NCBI GenBank assembly: GCA_029783825.1
Contig: JAREIK010003422.1
Span: 210,664-274,663, forward strand
Direction of reading: 5' to 3'
Source of the DNA: Sapria himalayana
Taxonomy: Eukaryota > Streptophyta > Magnoliopsida > Malpighiales > Rafflesiaceae
DNA: 64,000 bases
A program made the translations under genes and the position numbers. The notes under the pieces are model-generated. The model saw only the letters and a program-made list of their open reading frames with translations, made no database searches and was not told the DNA's origin. Below, piece by piece: positions 28,597 to 42,307 of the stretch. The stretch's first letter is position 1. Each line of letters opens with the position of its first letter.

Positions 28597-30167
28597 GAGA
28601 AATAGAAAGGAAAATTAATAGACAGATAGATATACATTTAGATTGAAAGATAGATAGAAAGATAGATGCATAAATAGATATACAGATAGATAGAAAGATA
28701 GATACATACGTAGATAAACATATAGATAGACAGATAGATTTAAAGATAAATAGGTAGACAAATAAAAAGACAGACAGAAAGAAAGAAAGATAGTTAGTTA
28801 GTTACTTAGTTAGATAGATAATTAGATTGACAATAGTTAGACAACTAGATAGAAAGGCATAAAGATAGAGAAATAGACTGATAAATAAATAAATAGATAG
28901 ATAAATAGAAAGATAGATAGACTGATAAAAAGAAAGACAAATAGATAGTTAGATATATAGATAGATAGTTTGATAGATAGATAGATAGATAGATAAATAG
29001 ATCGAAATATAGATAGATAAATAAATAGATAGATAGATAGATAGACATATAGATATATAGATAGATAGATAAATAGATAGATAGATAAATAGATAGATTA
29101 ATAGAGAGATAGATAGATAGTTAGATAGATAAATAGATAGATAGACAAATAGATAGATTGATAAATAGATAGATTGATAAATATATAGATAGATTATTAG
29201 AAAAATATATAGATAGATAGTTTGATAGCTTGAAATATAGCTAGAAAGATAGATAGGTAGATTGATAGGCAAATATATATACACATAGAACGAATGAAAG
29301 AAAGAAAGAAAGATAGATAGATAAATAGATAGATAGACAAATAAATAGATAGATTTATTGATAGATTGATTAATAGATAGATAGATAGATAGATAAACAT
29401 TTTTATAGATAGATTTATAGACCAAAAGATTGATAGACAGATAGATAGATATATCAATAGTTTATTAGATAGAAAAATAGACAGATAGATATTATATAGA
29501 TAGATAGTGGGTTAGATAGATATATTGATAGACAGATAGTTAGATAGATTGATTAATAGATATAGAGAGAGAGATAGATAGATTTAATGATATATTGATC
29601 GACAGATTTAAAAATAGATTGATTATTAGATTGATTTGACATATCTATATATAGATTGATAGACTATTAGATAGATAGATTGATAGACCGATTAATATAT
29701 AGATAGATAGACTTGTTAATATATTGATATATAGACAAATAGATAGATAGATAGATAGATATAAATTTCTATAGATTATTAGTCAAATATATAGATAGTT
29801 CGATAGATAGATAGACTAATAAATAGACACATAGATAGACAAAATGATAGTCTAATAGATAGACAAAATAGATAGATATATAGATAGACAAATAGATAGA
29901 TAGAAAGATATACATATAGATAGACACACACATACACACACATATATATATATATATATATACTGATAGAGTGACAGATTGATAGACAAATAGACAGACA
30001 GACACACATACATATATACAGATAGCTAGTCAGATAGATTGACAGATACATTGATACAAAGATAGACAGACAAATTTAAAGATAGACAGATCGATATATA
30101 GATAAATAGACAGATAAATAGGTAGATTGATAGATAGGAAGACATAAAGTTAGAAAGATAGATATAG

Positions 30168-30198
<31 letters not shown>

Positions 30199-30216
30199 AA
30201 GCTAGATAGATAGATA
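19384..30216. repeat. Imperfect TAGA/GATA array, block 2
   Basis: Continuation of block 1 to the right of CACTA-1, in the same orientation (TAGA/GATA on +). It contains (CA)n tracts (about 19706-19735 and 23009-23034), a C-rich stretch CACCCACCC around 20093-20118, and internal segmental duplications listed separately. It ends at the left terminus of CACTA-2. No insertion with coding content was found. Confidence 0.96.
22985..26230 (+). repeat. Nested segmental duplications (about 1.84 kb and 0.46 kb)
   Basis: The block around 23010-23640, with a (CA)n-(TA)n tract followed by GATATACTAATTGATAAATA, recurs at about 24850-25480, an offset near 1.84 kb. Inside it a unit of about 460 bp starting ATAATAAACCAATTAATAG occurs near 23708, 24168 and 25550. 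A further shared piece, GATTGATTGTAGATTGTGAG, is at about 24614 and 25988. The offsets differ because the second copy lacks one 460-bp unit. Confidence 0.8.
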
Positions 30217-31090
30217 CACTATAAAAAATGTCAATTTAGCTAGGTTAGTTATCTAGGGATCTTTCTCTAGCTAAATTGCAAGGTATTAGCTAGAGAATAG
30301 TAAGGGATTTCTAATTTTGTATTGAAATAAAATTTAGAAACAAATTAGCGATGGAATGTCACTTTTGAAAATATTTCCTCAGTATTTTATTCGTAAATTT
30401 CTATGCAACAAAAAGCCGTAAATTTAGCGATAGATTTACCGACATAATTTTCATAGCTAAATAGATCTAGAAATAATCCTATGCTATTTTTTTGAAAATT
30501 TCCGTGCAATTAAAAGCTGCAAATATAACAACGGATTTAGCAAGGGAATATCTCTAGCTATTTACATCTAAAATATAGCTATGGATTTAGAGTCAGAATT
30601 TCTCTAACTAATTACAACCTTGATATAGTGATGGATTTTGTTTTGAAATTTTCCTGGCTAATTACATATTTTATATAGCGACAGATTTAAAAAGATATTT
30701 TTCTAGCTAATTACAACTGGGATATAGTGATGGATTTAACGAGGTAATTTCTCTAGTTTATTAGATCTTGAATATAGTGACAGATAGAGTTATAAAATTT
30801 TTCTAGCTAATTATATCCTTAATATAACAATATATTTCGTGATGAAATTTCCCTAGCTAATTAGTTCAAGAAAAAATCCTTTCCTAAATAATTATCTGAA
30901 TTTATTTTTTTTACAATTTTATAAAAAATTCGAAGCGATTATTCCTTACATTTTTACTTTCTCGAAATATATGCATTTAGCTAGGGATTTTTCCCTTGCT
31001 ATTTGCGCTAGTGATAATTTTCGTTGCTAATTTATAATAATTTAATATTTTTTAAAATTATTTATTTTAATATTTTATTTAATTTTTTAT
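30217..31090 (+). mobile_element. CACTA-2: left terminus with subterminal repeats
   Basis: TAGA array sequence stops and CACTATAAAAAATGTC begins, followed by about 800 bp of regularly repeated TAGCTAATT and TAGCGATGGATTT motifs. The CACTA start and subterminal repeats identify it as one end of a second CACTA family. The same arrangement, with clear similarity through AATTTTTTATATTAAAGG and GGTCTATAGAT, is found from 47155. The 3-bp left flank would be ATA. I could not find a matching right terminus ending TATAGTG before the next array, so the right boundary is unknown. Confidence 0.78.
30330..30860 (+). repeat. CACTA-2 subterminal tandem repeat, about 50-60 bp period
   Basis: About nine degenerate units follow the pattern ATATAGYGAYGGATTTA, then TTTTTCTAGCTAATTA, near 30340, 30425, 30510, 30570, 30620, 30665, 30720, 30770 and 30825. 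Such arrays are expected at CACTA ends as binding sites for the element's DNA-binding protein; that role is inferred. Confidence 0.75.
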
Positions 31091-33429
31091 ATTAAAGGTA
31101 TTTAATGGTCTATAGATGAACTATCCTTGAAACACACAATCTCCTTATATAATAATAAAAATATGATATTATAATTAAAAATTTCATAATTATATATATA
31201 CAAAAAAAATTTACAGTAGATACGTCAAATTATTATTTTTTTGATTATAAATTTATTAAAATATTATAAAAAATATTTTTCTGAAAATTTTAATTATGAT
31301 ATTTAAATATTTGTTTTGAAAAAATAATATAATTTATTATTTATATATATATATTTTGAAAATACTTTAATTAAATAAATTAACATAAATAAAATTACTA
31401 CTGATAAAAAGCTAAAATAAATAATTATTTGATTAAATAAAAAAATTATAAAATTATATGAATTAACGAATAAACAAGTATATATTAATATTATTCCTTT
31501 ATTTTTAAAATATTTTAATGATTATAGAAATATTTTAAAAAAATAATGACTAAAATATTTAAAAATTTTGAATAATAAAAAAAAATTCACATTAAAAAAA
31601 ATTCAAATTTTTTATAAAATTAAAAAGAAAATAAATTGAATTTTAAAATTAATGCACAAATATTTTAATAACATCAAAAAATTTTTGACTAAAAGATTAA
31701 AATTTAAATATTTTGACTAAAAATCTATATATAATATTTTGACTAAAAATCTATATATATAGATTCAAATTTAAATATTTTAATAAATTCAAATGTTGAC
31801 TAAAAAATTTTGACTAATAGATTATTTAAAAAATAAATATCTAAGCGTGGTTATTAAATGAATACTTAAAAGATTCAAATTTATAATGACTAAAATATTC
31901 AAAATTTATGCCTTTATAATTATTTCATATTATATTAATACAAAATAAATTGAATTCTTAAAAACTTATTACCATAATATATATATAGATATATAGATAT
32001 AGATAGATAGATATATATATATATATATATATATAAGAATTACTTTATTATTATTTTATTTTATTTTAATTTATTTTTTTATGAAATAATATCATTTATG
32101 GTTAAATAAAAATCTATTTCATTTTTTATTTTAAATTATTTATTTTTTATAATTTTAGTTTACTTTTATATTTTGTATCTTTATTTTCTATATATTTGCT
32201 TTTTTTTTTGTTTTTATAGTTTCCATGAAAAAATAATGCTAAGGCATTAAGCACTAAAAATTTGTTCTATCTTTCAATGACGATGAGATGAGAAGCAAAA
32301 CAGGTATACGAGAGCAACCTACAATAAATATTCTAACAAATATTGTATTTAATTTTTTCTAATAAACATTTTTTTTTCTAATATTTATATAAATATTGTA
32401 TCAGAAAAGCCTATATATGTTTTAAAATTAAATTATGGAAATTTAAAATTTATTAATAAAATTTAATAAAATAGAATTGATGAAAGTTATTTTAAAAATA
32501 ATCTTATATTAGTAGTTTTGAGTGAATAGAAAATAACAAATTTCAAAAATCTAGGTTTTTGATGGACGCTATAATTACTAAAATTTCCAAACATTATAGT
32601 ATTTTTGATTATTGGCATAAAATATCAGAATAATGTTACAATATTTTTAAGTTAATATTTTTTTAAAATTAATGATGCTGATTACTAATCATATAATAAA
32701 TTAATTTGTTTCAATTTTTTGAAGTAGCTTTATGATTTTACCACAAAAAATTCAAAATGTTCAATTAAAAATTAAATATTTAATAATTTTATCAATATAT
32801 TTATTATTGACAAACATAAATATAATTTAATCAATATACATTTAAATTAAATTTTATTGACATGCATAAATAAAATTATTAAATGTATTTGTAGGAAGAG
32901 ACATGTGAGCTCATGATTTTATGACTATCAATATTTAGTGAGGGAAGGTTCAAGTTGACTCGGGGAGGTGAGGAGAACAGGTTGAGCACATCTCAGAATT
33001 GTGCTGGCACAAGCTGCGGCAATAGCCGATCAGAAGTTTACGAGGACATAACAGGTCATGTTCATACGGGCGTAGTTTGGTTTTTACAGAATATTTGGGT
33101 TTTATTTTTTTTAATTTTCCACCAATTTTTTTTATTTTTTCTTCTATTTTCATATCATTATATGATTTTGATTCTACACCATTAATAAAATAATAAATGG
33201 TTAGTGTAAACTTTGTTTTTTTTACTTTTTATTTTTTTTTGAGTTTTATTGATTTCAAATATTAAATGTTTGCATATTGTTTTCTGCTTCTGTATCATAC
33301 GAAAAATAATTATGCTTAATGTTTTCTGCTTCTGTAATTTGGGAAAAATCAAATCATAATGTTTATGGGTTCTATTTTTGTTGTCTCTGAATATGATTAC
33401 AATATAGAAAGATATCCAATTAAATAATG
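31091..33429. other. AT-rich stretch with no recognised gene
   Basis: Extremely AT-rich DNA. The first part (to about 31150) is still similar to the interior of CACTA-3 at 47600-47700. Small tandem pieces such as TTTTGACTAAAAATCTATAT occur near 31715-31765, and TA runs near 31980-32030. A less AT-rich patch at 32890-33080 has short open frames on both strands (+ 32955-33185, - 32950-33153) that I cannot match to any family. It could be a small transposon-coding remnant. Confidence 0.6.
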
Positions 33430-33870
33430 GTAATTGATAAGTTATTATACTTTTTTGGTAAGTTACTTGTGCCATAGAAGTGTTAGAAACAATCAAAGGT
33501 GTAAATATCATTAGTAGAGGCATAGTATTGGTCCGAGTTTGCATTTACCTATGAACTCACTTGGTTGAGATACTTGTTGAAGGATTGACAAGTTTCTCAT
33601 TTGGAAGTAGCAAATTTATTTTGTGATGGTCACATAACCTTGCACATTGCTACCAACTTTGTTTTCCATGAGCATAAGAAATATGTTGAATTAGATTGTC
33701 ACATAATCAATTAGAAAATCCAAATTGGAAAAGTCAAAACATCTTATATGTAACCATGAAAGCAAATTACAAATTTATTAACTGGGCAATTATAAGCCCT
33801 AGTTATTCACATGCACCTTAGCATGTTGGGAGTTATTGACAAACATATTTCAACATGAAGAGAAGTATTA
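33430..33870 (+). pseudogene. Ty1/copia polyprotein remnant, RNase H region and C-terminus
   Basis: Read with one frameshift near 33454, the segment gives YYTFL, then GKLLVP, KCKKQ-like and SLVEA-YWSEFAF motifs, then TYELTWLRYLLKD, VANLFCDG, LHIATNFVFHEHKKYVELDCH, KIQIGKVKTSY, and a tail ending GVIDKHIST-REVLK. These correspond in order to the copia RNase H motifs: the SWKSKKQ region, the SS-EAEY motif, CELVWL, the LFCDN aspartate, HERTKHIEIDCH, and the C-terminal KLGVID. Several TAG/TGA codons replace tryptophan or glutamate codons. No reverse transcriptase, integrase or LTR was recognised nearby, so it is a solo 3' fragment. Confidence 0.85.
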
Positions 33871-35569
33871 AAGTAAAGAAAATATGCATTCAATTAGCAT
33901 TCACATTTAATTAATATTCAAAATAGTTATAGGAGTGATTTGCATATCAAACATTCAACTGGCATTTAGGCTTGAGTAATTTTAGGATTGTAACTTTTTC
34001 ATGACTTTATGTATAACTAAAATAGCTTTTTTTTGCACTTGTATACAATAGGTATACTTATATAATTCAATAATTTAAATACATAGTAGCTCTTTTCCAT
34101 GATTACTAGGGTGGTTCGGGCTTTTGTTGGTGATCAAATTAAGCTCATGCATGATTTAATGACATTCATATTATGAACCAGAGATAAGTAGTATTCATGA
34201 TTATAACAATATAAACTAGGATCAATAAACATGGAATAGAGTAGTTGATGTGAGTAAATAAAATTTTTTATTATGTTAGAGCTCATAATTTTACAAATGC
34301 ATACTTATCCAATTATTTGCTAGGACAATAGATGAATCAAATTTTAATTTTCATAAGATATTCTTGATTATATCATGATTTTGAATATTGAATTTTTAAA
34401 TTTATAAAAGTGCATCTTTGTTATCAATTTTTGTTAATCATTATTCTTCTAAAAAAATTGGTACTTAATAGTCAATCATAATTTGAAAGAGCTAAATCAT
34501 CAATGTTTGGTAGGTAGAAGAGAAGGATTAGTAAAATTTTTCTTTATATGATGTAACATTATTTTTCTTCCATGAAGCATTATGTTTTTCAATATTATTC
34601 AGAAACTTTAAAATTTGTTCAATGATTTTTTTTTGAAAATATTAGATTATATTTATAACTAAATAATATTTAGAGCACATTTTTATAATAATATTAGTTA
34701 AAAATTTTCATAATTCAATTTGGGTTAATGACACTGAAATTTGTTTGATGTTATAAATATCATTGATGTAAGTATTGGATATGTTGTATGTTTTAGATAT
34801 TTATATTGGGAGGCATAATGTTTTTAATAAAAATCTATAAATTTCGTGGAAATATATTATCAATATTTCTATTGTGTTTCATTGTCACTAATGTTATTGA
34901 TAAATTATCAATGTTTTTTGCGTGTTCTAAAATTTTTGATGAATGTTGATTGAAAATTGAAGAATATTCATCAATATTTTTTTTAGTGTTCACTCTTTGA
35001 TACAATAAATTAACTATTATTGATGGATTTTTTATGCATTTAATGATATTTTAAGATTTATTTGAAAATATGTTATTTCATGTTTTGATAATATTGAATG
35101 ATTTTCACAATTTTTTATAATGATGTTTAACATCATTATTAGTTATTTCCTATACAATCCTATTAACATGATATTTGATAATGTTAATTAACATTCCATG
35201 ATGCTTGCTTTTTTTATGATCGTTATATTATATTTTAATAAAAATACATTTATAATGTTACTTTTATTTTTTTTAGGTATGATTTTTTAAAACATGAAAA
35301 GACATCTAAAATATATCAAATTATATTCCATGTAGAATATATCAAAATTATGTGGCAGACTATTAACATTTTAATTTTTCTCAATCATAATTTTTTTAAT
35401 TATCAAATTATGCCATACCATTTTTTTAACAATTTGATTTATGAGATGCATATCTTGAAACACATAGCATGAAATTGAATTGCTACAAATGTTTTGATAT
35501 TACCTTCAAAAACTACTTAAACAAACTACATGTATTTAAATATATTTGAATATCAATAATTTTTATAAA
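33871..35569. other. AT-rich stretch with no recognised gene
   Basis: No coding region, RNA gene or clear repeat was recognised. The first few hundred bases could be the 3' untranslated region or LTR of the copia fragment, but no terminal repeat pair was seen. Confidence 0.5.
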
Positions 35570-36510
35570 TTATATATAACATATATTTAATATACATTTT
35601 TATATATTAATATATATAAATGTATTTTTCTATATCTATACCTATACATAACTATATGTATAAATATATAAAATCAAATGAAAAAAAAATATACCTACAA
35701 GTATAAATATAAGTTTAACTAAATGTGTAACTAAATGTGTAACTAAATGTATAACCACATGTAACTATATTTATAATTATATGTATAACAACATACAACA
35801 TTATGTTTAACTATATGTGTATAACTATATATAAATATTTTTATAACTATATAAAACTTTATATAGTTAAATATAACTATATGTGTATAACTATATATAA
35901 ATATTTTTATAACTATATAAAACTTTATATAGTTAAATATAACTATATCTGTAACTATGTATACATATATGTAAATCTATATATTTGTAAATATATTTAA
36001 ATATCAATAATTTTTATATATTATTTACAACATATATTTAATATACATTTTTATATATGAATATATAAAAAAGTATTTTACTTTATCTATACCTATACAT
36101 AAATATATGTATAAATATATAAAATTAAATGAAAAAATATATATACCTACATGTATAAATATAAGTTTAACTAAATGTGTAACTATTTGTATAACATGTA
36201 ACCAGTTTTATAATTACATGTATAACAACATAGAATATTATGTTTAACTATATGTGTATAACTATATATAAATATTTTTATAACTATATAAAACTATATA
36301 TAATTAAATATAACTATATTTATAACTATGTATACATATATGTAAATCTATATATTTGTTTATAACTTTATATACATTTATGTATAACTACATATACCTA
36401 CATGTATGAATATTTATAGATATAGATATATATATATATATATATATATATATCTATCTATCTATATATCTATATATATATATCTATATATCTATATGTT
36501 TAACTATATA
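35570..36510 (+). repeat. AT-rich tandem repeat, second locus
   Basis: Two units of about 450 bp, marked by AATATACATTTTTATATAT near 35590 and 36040. Each contains CTATACCTATACATAA, ATACCTACAWGTATAAATAT and ATAACWACATRSAA-type blocks shared with 14100-16360 and, in reverse, 58160-62340. A smaller internal duplication of about 70 bp (TATGTGTATAACTATATATA) is at 35813 and 35880. The tract ends in (TA)n plus a short TCTA run at 36420-36500. Confidence 0.8.
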
Positions 36511-38690
36511 TTACCATTTTAACTGCATATACTAGATGTTTTAATAAACTAATTATAAAATATTCATAAAAAACACAATTTCTTATATTTTTGAAAATTA
36601 AAATTTGGAAAAGAAAATTATCTCTTTTATAATTTTCTGTTTATAAACAAAATTAAAAATTCAAGTTCATGATAGTTTATATTGGAAATATATTTTCTTT
36701 TTTAGTACATATAGTCAAAAAACAAAAATGGTGTTAAAGTCTATAAAACCCACTAAGGTTTTGAGGATAGTTTACGTGTGTGTGTGTGTGTTTCAGGTTG
36801 AAAACTATAATGTTTTTTAAAAATATTTAAACATATGCATACAAACACACACACATATATATATTCACATACATATATATATATATATACATACGTACAT
36901 GCATTAATATACTTACTTACATACATATATATATACTTACAAAAATATATACATACATACATACATACATACACATGTATACACATACATATATACATAC
37001 ATATATATATATATATATATACTTACATACATACATATATATATATATGTATATATACTATAATTATATATATATATAAACACACACTCACACACACATA
37101 CATACATACATATATGCTAAATACATACATACATACATACATGTATATATATACATACATACATACAAATATGCTAAATACATACATACATACATATATG
37201 CTATATATATAAATTTTCACTTTATATGTATATAGTGACAATAAATCTAAGGAACATTTATAGTATACTAAAATGGAAATATTTTATTTTTAAACATTTT
37301 TTACTAAACATGAAAATTAGTTATTTTTTTGTAAATATTTAATAATTAATGTACCAAAGCACATATGGTGGGGAATACAAAGGCCCAAAATTAAATATTT
37401 TATGAGCCAATAATATTTGTGATTGCTACAATACATGATATTAATATCAATAAAACAAGTTATCATTTTGATTTAAATGATGAGAAAAAATATTATTAAA
37501 TATTTTGATATGAATTTATATTTGTGTAACTAATATTAACAGCTTGTTGCCCACACCTTATCATAAGATAATAAATGCAACATCTAAGATACTATTACAT
37601 ACAATATAGGATTGTGTAGATGTTTCACTCAAATCACAGATATGTTTACAAAAGGAAGAAAGGAATAATAATACTTTTTAGCATCAAACTTGAAATTTCC
37701 ACCAATGAACCCCCCCACTTGTCTAAATTCATAAAAACATGTTAACTCCCACAATATGCTAACATATATAAAAATCTAGAACATTTCCACACACACACAC
37801 ACACAAATAGAGGAAGAGGAATTGTACAAAAGCAAACATATGAACATGAGAAATTAATAGTGGTAATGTAAAGTAGATTACTACTTTGCCTTCAATCGCT
37901 TTACTGGAGCATTACCATATCTATGCATCCACAAGCAATGTATTTCATAGGATTAGAGAATCTATATCTAAGATTATGAAATACATATAGTTACTTGAGT
38001 GGCTAATGATATACTTGTAAAATATATATCTTTCTTGAATAATGCACTCCAGACTAAGAAAAGCTTGGGGGGGGGGAGCGTTTACAAGTGGTTCATCAAT
38101 TTAGGTATCATTTATCTTTATTCTAGTTTTGTTTTTTTCTTTGCCGATTAACCTAATAATGAATCTTTCCAAGACATCTGATGTAAGATGCACGAAAAAA
38201 TTCTGATTCAAAGCCTTCATACATTGCCACGGTCCGTCCTATGCATGGGTCCCATCTTTACTAATTTCAGCTAGATCAAAAGGAGGTCGAGTTCTAATAT
38301 CTTCATTATTCCTAAAACATTTTGTTTTTTTTCACTCTCTTTCTCTCTAAACATTAGTGTTGGACATCTTTTAAGATATTTGTTGAAGTTGTATGACTAT
38401 CAACTTAGATTTGTGTTTGTTCATGTCTATAATTACTATGTTTATATATCTGTAAATAATATTGTGTACCCAAATATTTTGGGTAGAGTTTTAATTTATA
38501 ATAGGTATGTAAAAGGTTTGGCTTTTCCTCTTAGTGATAGGAACAACAACTTAGCTTTTAAAGCTGTGAGATAGACGAAAAAATTCTGGTCCCAAGCAAA
38601 TACAGGTTTGTTCTTGACACTCTTATTTCATGCAGATCTACGTCCTTCTGTGCATTGCATTTTTTTGTAATTTTTTCGTTGTTTCTTTCA
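36511..38690. other. Non-genic stretch with ACAT microsatellite
   Basis: Contains a GT run at 36775-36791, a long ACAT/ATAC/TA compound microsatellite at about 36840-37215, a (CA)n run at 37790-37804 and a run of ten G at 38067-38076. A patch at 38150-38300 has near-normal base composition and reads as an interrupted frame on - (around DIRTRPPFDLAEI). I do not recognise it. A 64-codon frame on + at 38380-38574 is also unrecognised. Confidence 0.55.
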
Positions 38691-38694
38691 GGTT

Positions 38695-38733
38695 TTCTTT
38701 CAGTATATACTACAGTATATATTTATACTGTAG

Positions 38734-38772
<39 letters not shown>

Positions 38773-39215
38773 TGATCTACTATAGTATTTATGCACGTAT
38801 ATACTACCAAATATATATGTATATACTGAAGTATATACGTCTGAGTATATATGTACATATAATATTATAGCATATATGTACTTATATTCTTAGTATATCT
38901 TCAAATATACTACAGTATATGTGCATATATACTCAATATATAAGCACGTATAATTATGTAGTATTATATGTACATATATACTTAGTATATATGTACTTAG
39001 TATATATGTACATATAATAATGTAGTATATGTACATATATACTCAGTTTATATGTAAAAATAATACTATAATATTTGTACATTTATACTCATTATATAAG
39101 AACATATAATTTTGAGTATTATATTTAAATATATACTGAGTACATATGTATTCAGTATATATATACATATATACTGAGTATATATGTACATATAAAACTG
39201 TAGTATATATGTACA
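38695..39215 (+). repeat. Palindromic AT minisatellite (TATATGTACATATA units)
   Basis: About twenty degenerate units of roughly 20-28 bp are built on the self-complementary core TATATGTACATATA, joined by ACTNAGTATA or TACAGTATA. A (GT)n run lies at 38745-38772. The core equals its own reverse complement, so the array can form small cruciforms. Confidence 0.8.
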
Positions 39216-40899
39216 TATCTATCAATTGGGTAACATTTATCAATCTATTATTCATAATATCAAAAATTTTTGTAACTATATATATAGGCACATGATTTGT
39301 ATTTTATGTGTCTATCTATCTATCTATCTCTCTATCTGTCTTTTTATCTACCTATCTACTTATCTACTTGTCTACTTTTCTACCTATCTACCTGTCTATA
39401 TATCAATCAATCAATCAATCAATCTATCTATTTATCTTTCAATGTGTCATTTTGTTTATTTATCTATCTATATATATATCTATCTATTTTTCTATTTTTT
39501 AATTATTCTATCTCTCTCGCTATCTATCTGTCTATTTGTCTGTCTATCTCTCTTTTTATCTTTTATCTATCTATCTCTCTAGTTGTTTATCCAAACCTAT
39601 TTCTATATGTCTAATTGTACAATTATATATATGTCTATCTATCTATCTATTTATCTATATATCTACTTGCCTATATATTAATCTATCTATCTAACTATCT
39701 ATCTTTATATATGGCTTTCTGTTTATCTGTCTATTTTTCTATCTATTTATCTGTCAATATATTTATCTATCTATTTGTCTAATTGTCTATCTGTCAATCT
39801 ATCTATATGTCAATATGTCTATCTATTTATCTGTCAATATGTTTATCTATCTATCTGTGTATCTATCTATATATATTTGTCTATCTGTCTATCTATCTAT
39901 ATATGTCTATCTGTATATTTGTCTATCTATGTATTTGTCAATATTTCAATATATCTAATTGTCTATCTATTTATTTGTCTATCTATCTGTGTATCTATCT
40001 ATCTGACTATCTATATATTTGTCTATCTATCTATCTATCTGCTTATCTGTTTATCGATTAATCTATCTATCTGTATATGAGTCTATATGCTTATATGTCT
40101 ATAAATCTAGCTGTATATCATTCTATTTGTCTATCTATTTATCTATGATATTTTTATTTATATATCTATCTGATCTCTTTGTCTATCAATGTATTTGTCT
40201 ATATGTCTATATGTCTCTATATCTATCTATCTGTCTGTCTGTCTATCTATCTGTCAATCAGTTTGACTATCTATCTATCTATCTATTTGTGTATATGTTT
40301 ATATGCCGATCTATTTATATGTCTATCTGTTTATATGTCTATCTGTCTATATGTATATAGGTCTATCTATATGACTTTCTAAAAATTTGTTTATCTATAA
40401 ATCTATCAATCTCTCTTTGTCTATCTATCTATATATCAATCTATCTATCTCTCTATCTTGCTATCTATATATCTAGAGATCTCTCTACCTATCTAACTAT
40501 CTCTCTATAATTGTCTTTTCACCTATCTATCTATCTCTCTATCTATCTGTCTACATAAATATTAATCTATCTATTTATCTATGTATCTATCTATCTATAT
40601 GTCTATCAGTCTTTCTATGTATCTATCTATTTATCTATCTATTAGACAATATATTTAATGATCTATAAATTTAATTATAATCATTTCTATTTGTCTATTA
40701 ATGTATCGATCTTTCTAATTGTATATCTATCTATCTGTATATCAGTTTATATGTCTATTTATTTATCTATATGTTTATTAATCTATCTATCTATCTTTTT
40801 ATCTATCAGTCTATTAGTATATTAGTTTATCTGTATATATGGTTATCATTTTATCTATCTATCTAATTGTTTGTCTATATATCTCTCTATATATCTATC

Positions 40900-42269
40900 T
40901 ATCTTTAATCTCTATTTGTCTATTTATCTATCTATATGTCTATCTATCTATTTGTCAATCAATCAATCTATCTATCTATCTATATATATATATATATTAA
41001 TTTAGTTATCTATCTATTTTTCAATCTATCTATATATATATTTGTATATTTATCTATTTGTCTCTTTCTATTTGTGTACCTATCTATCCTTTTATCTGAC
41101 TCTTTGTCTATATGATTTTTTTCTATATATCTATAATTCTCTCATTTATCTATCTATATATCTATTAATATTTCTATCTACTTGTCTATCTATCAATCTA
41201 TCTATATGTCTATATAATTGTCTATCTATCTATTTATCTATATGTCTATCAATTTATCTATCTATCTATATATCTATCTATTTCTTTATCAATCTACCTA
41301 TCTACATATCTACATATCTACCTGTATAACTGTGTATCTATCTATGTATCTATCTGTCTATCTATCTATCTATATTTCTATGTTTCAATCTATCTATCTA
41401 TATATCAATTTATCTATACCCCTATCTATTTGTCAATCTATCTATCTTTCTACCTATCTGTTTATCTATATATCAGTCAATATGTATATTTTTCTTTCTA
41501 TCTAACTATTTGTCTATCTTTCTATAAGTCAATAGGTTTATTTGTCTTTCTATCTAACTAACTAACTATCTATCTATCTATAAATGTGTCTTTCTATCTA
41601 TCATTATATCTATCTTTCTATCTAATTATCTTTCAGTCTATCTATATATATTTCTTTTGATATATCTGTTTATATGTCTAGTAGTCTATTAGTCTACCAG
41701 TATATCTTTCTATCTATCTATCTATCTATATGTATATCTATCTATCTATCTATCTATTTGACTATCTGTCTATTTATTTATATATTTATCTTTCTAAATT
41801 CTATCAATTTATATGTCTATCTATCTATTTGTCTATCTAGCAATCTATCTATTTGTATATATGTCTATCTGATTATCATTATCTATTTATCTATCTTTCA
41901 ATCTGTCTATCTATCAATCTATCTCTCTAACTATCTAACTATCTGTATATCTCTATATCTCTTTATCTCTATATCTATATAACTATGTATCTCTTTATCT
42001 ATCTTTATATCTATCTAACTATCTATTTGTGTATCTGTTTATCTATTTATTAATTTATCTTTCTATCTATATATTTATCTATTGTCTATCATTATATATA
42101 TATATATACATATATCTATCTGTCTATCTTTCTATGTGTCTATCTACTATCTATAAATTAGTCAATCTATCTATCTTTCAGTTTATCTATCTATTTGTTT
42201 ATATTTCTATTTGTTATCTATCTAGCTATCTTTTTGTATATTTGTCTATCTATTTCTTTTTCAATCAAA

Positions 42270-42307
<38 letters not shown>

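Noticed and set aside
36753..37241. Frames rich in YIHTYIHT or YVCMYV
   Set aside because: Products of the ACAT/TATG microsatellite, not genes.
38031..38600. Possible host-gene fragment (interrupted frame around DIRTRPPFDLAEI on -, and a 64-codon frame on +)
   Set aside because: No family recognised on either strand; left as unassigned and not given a function.
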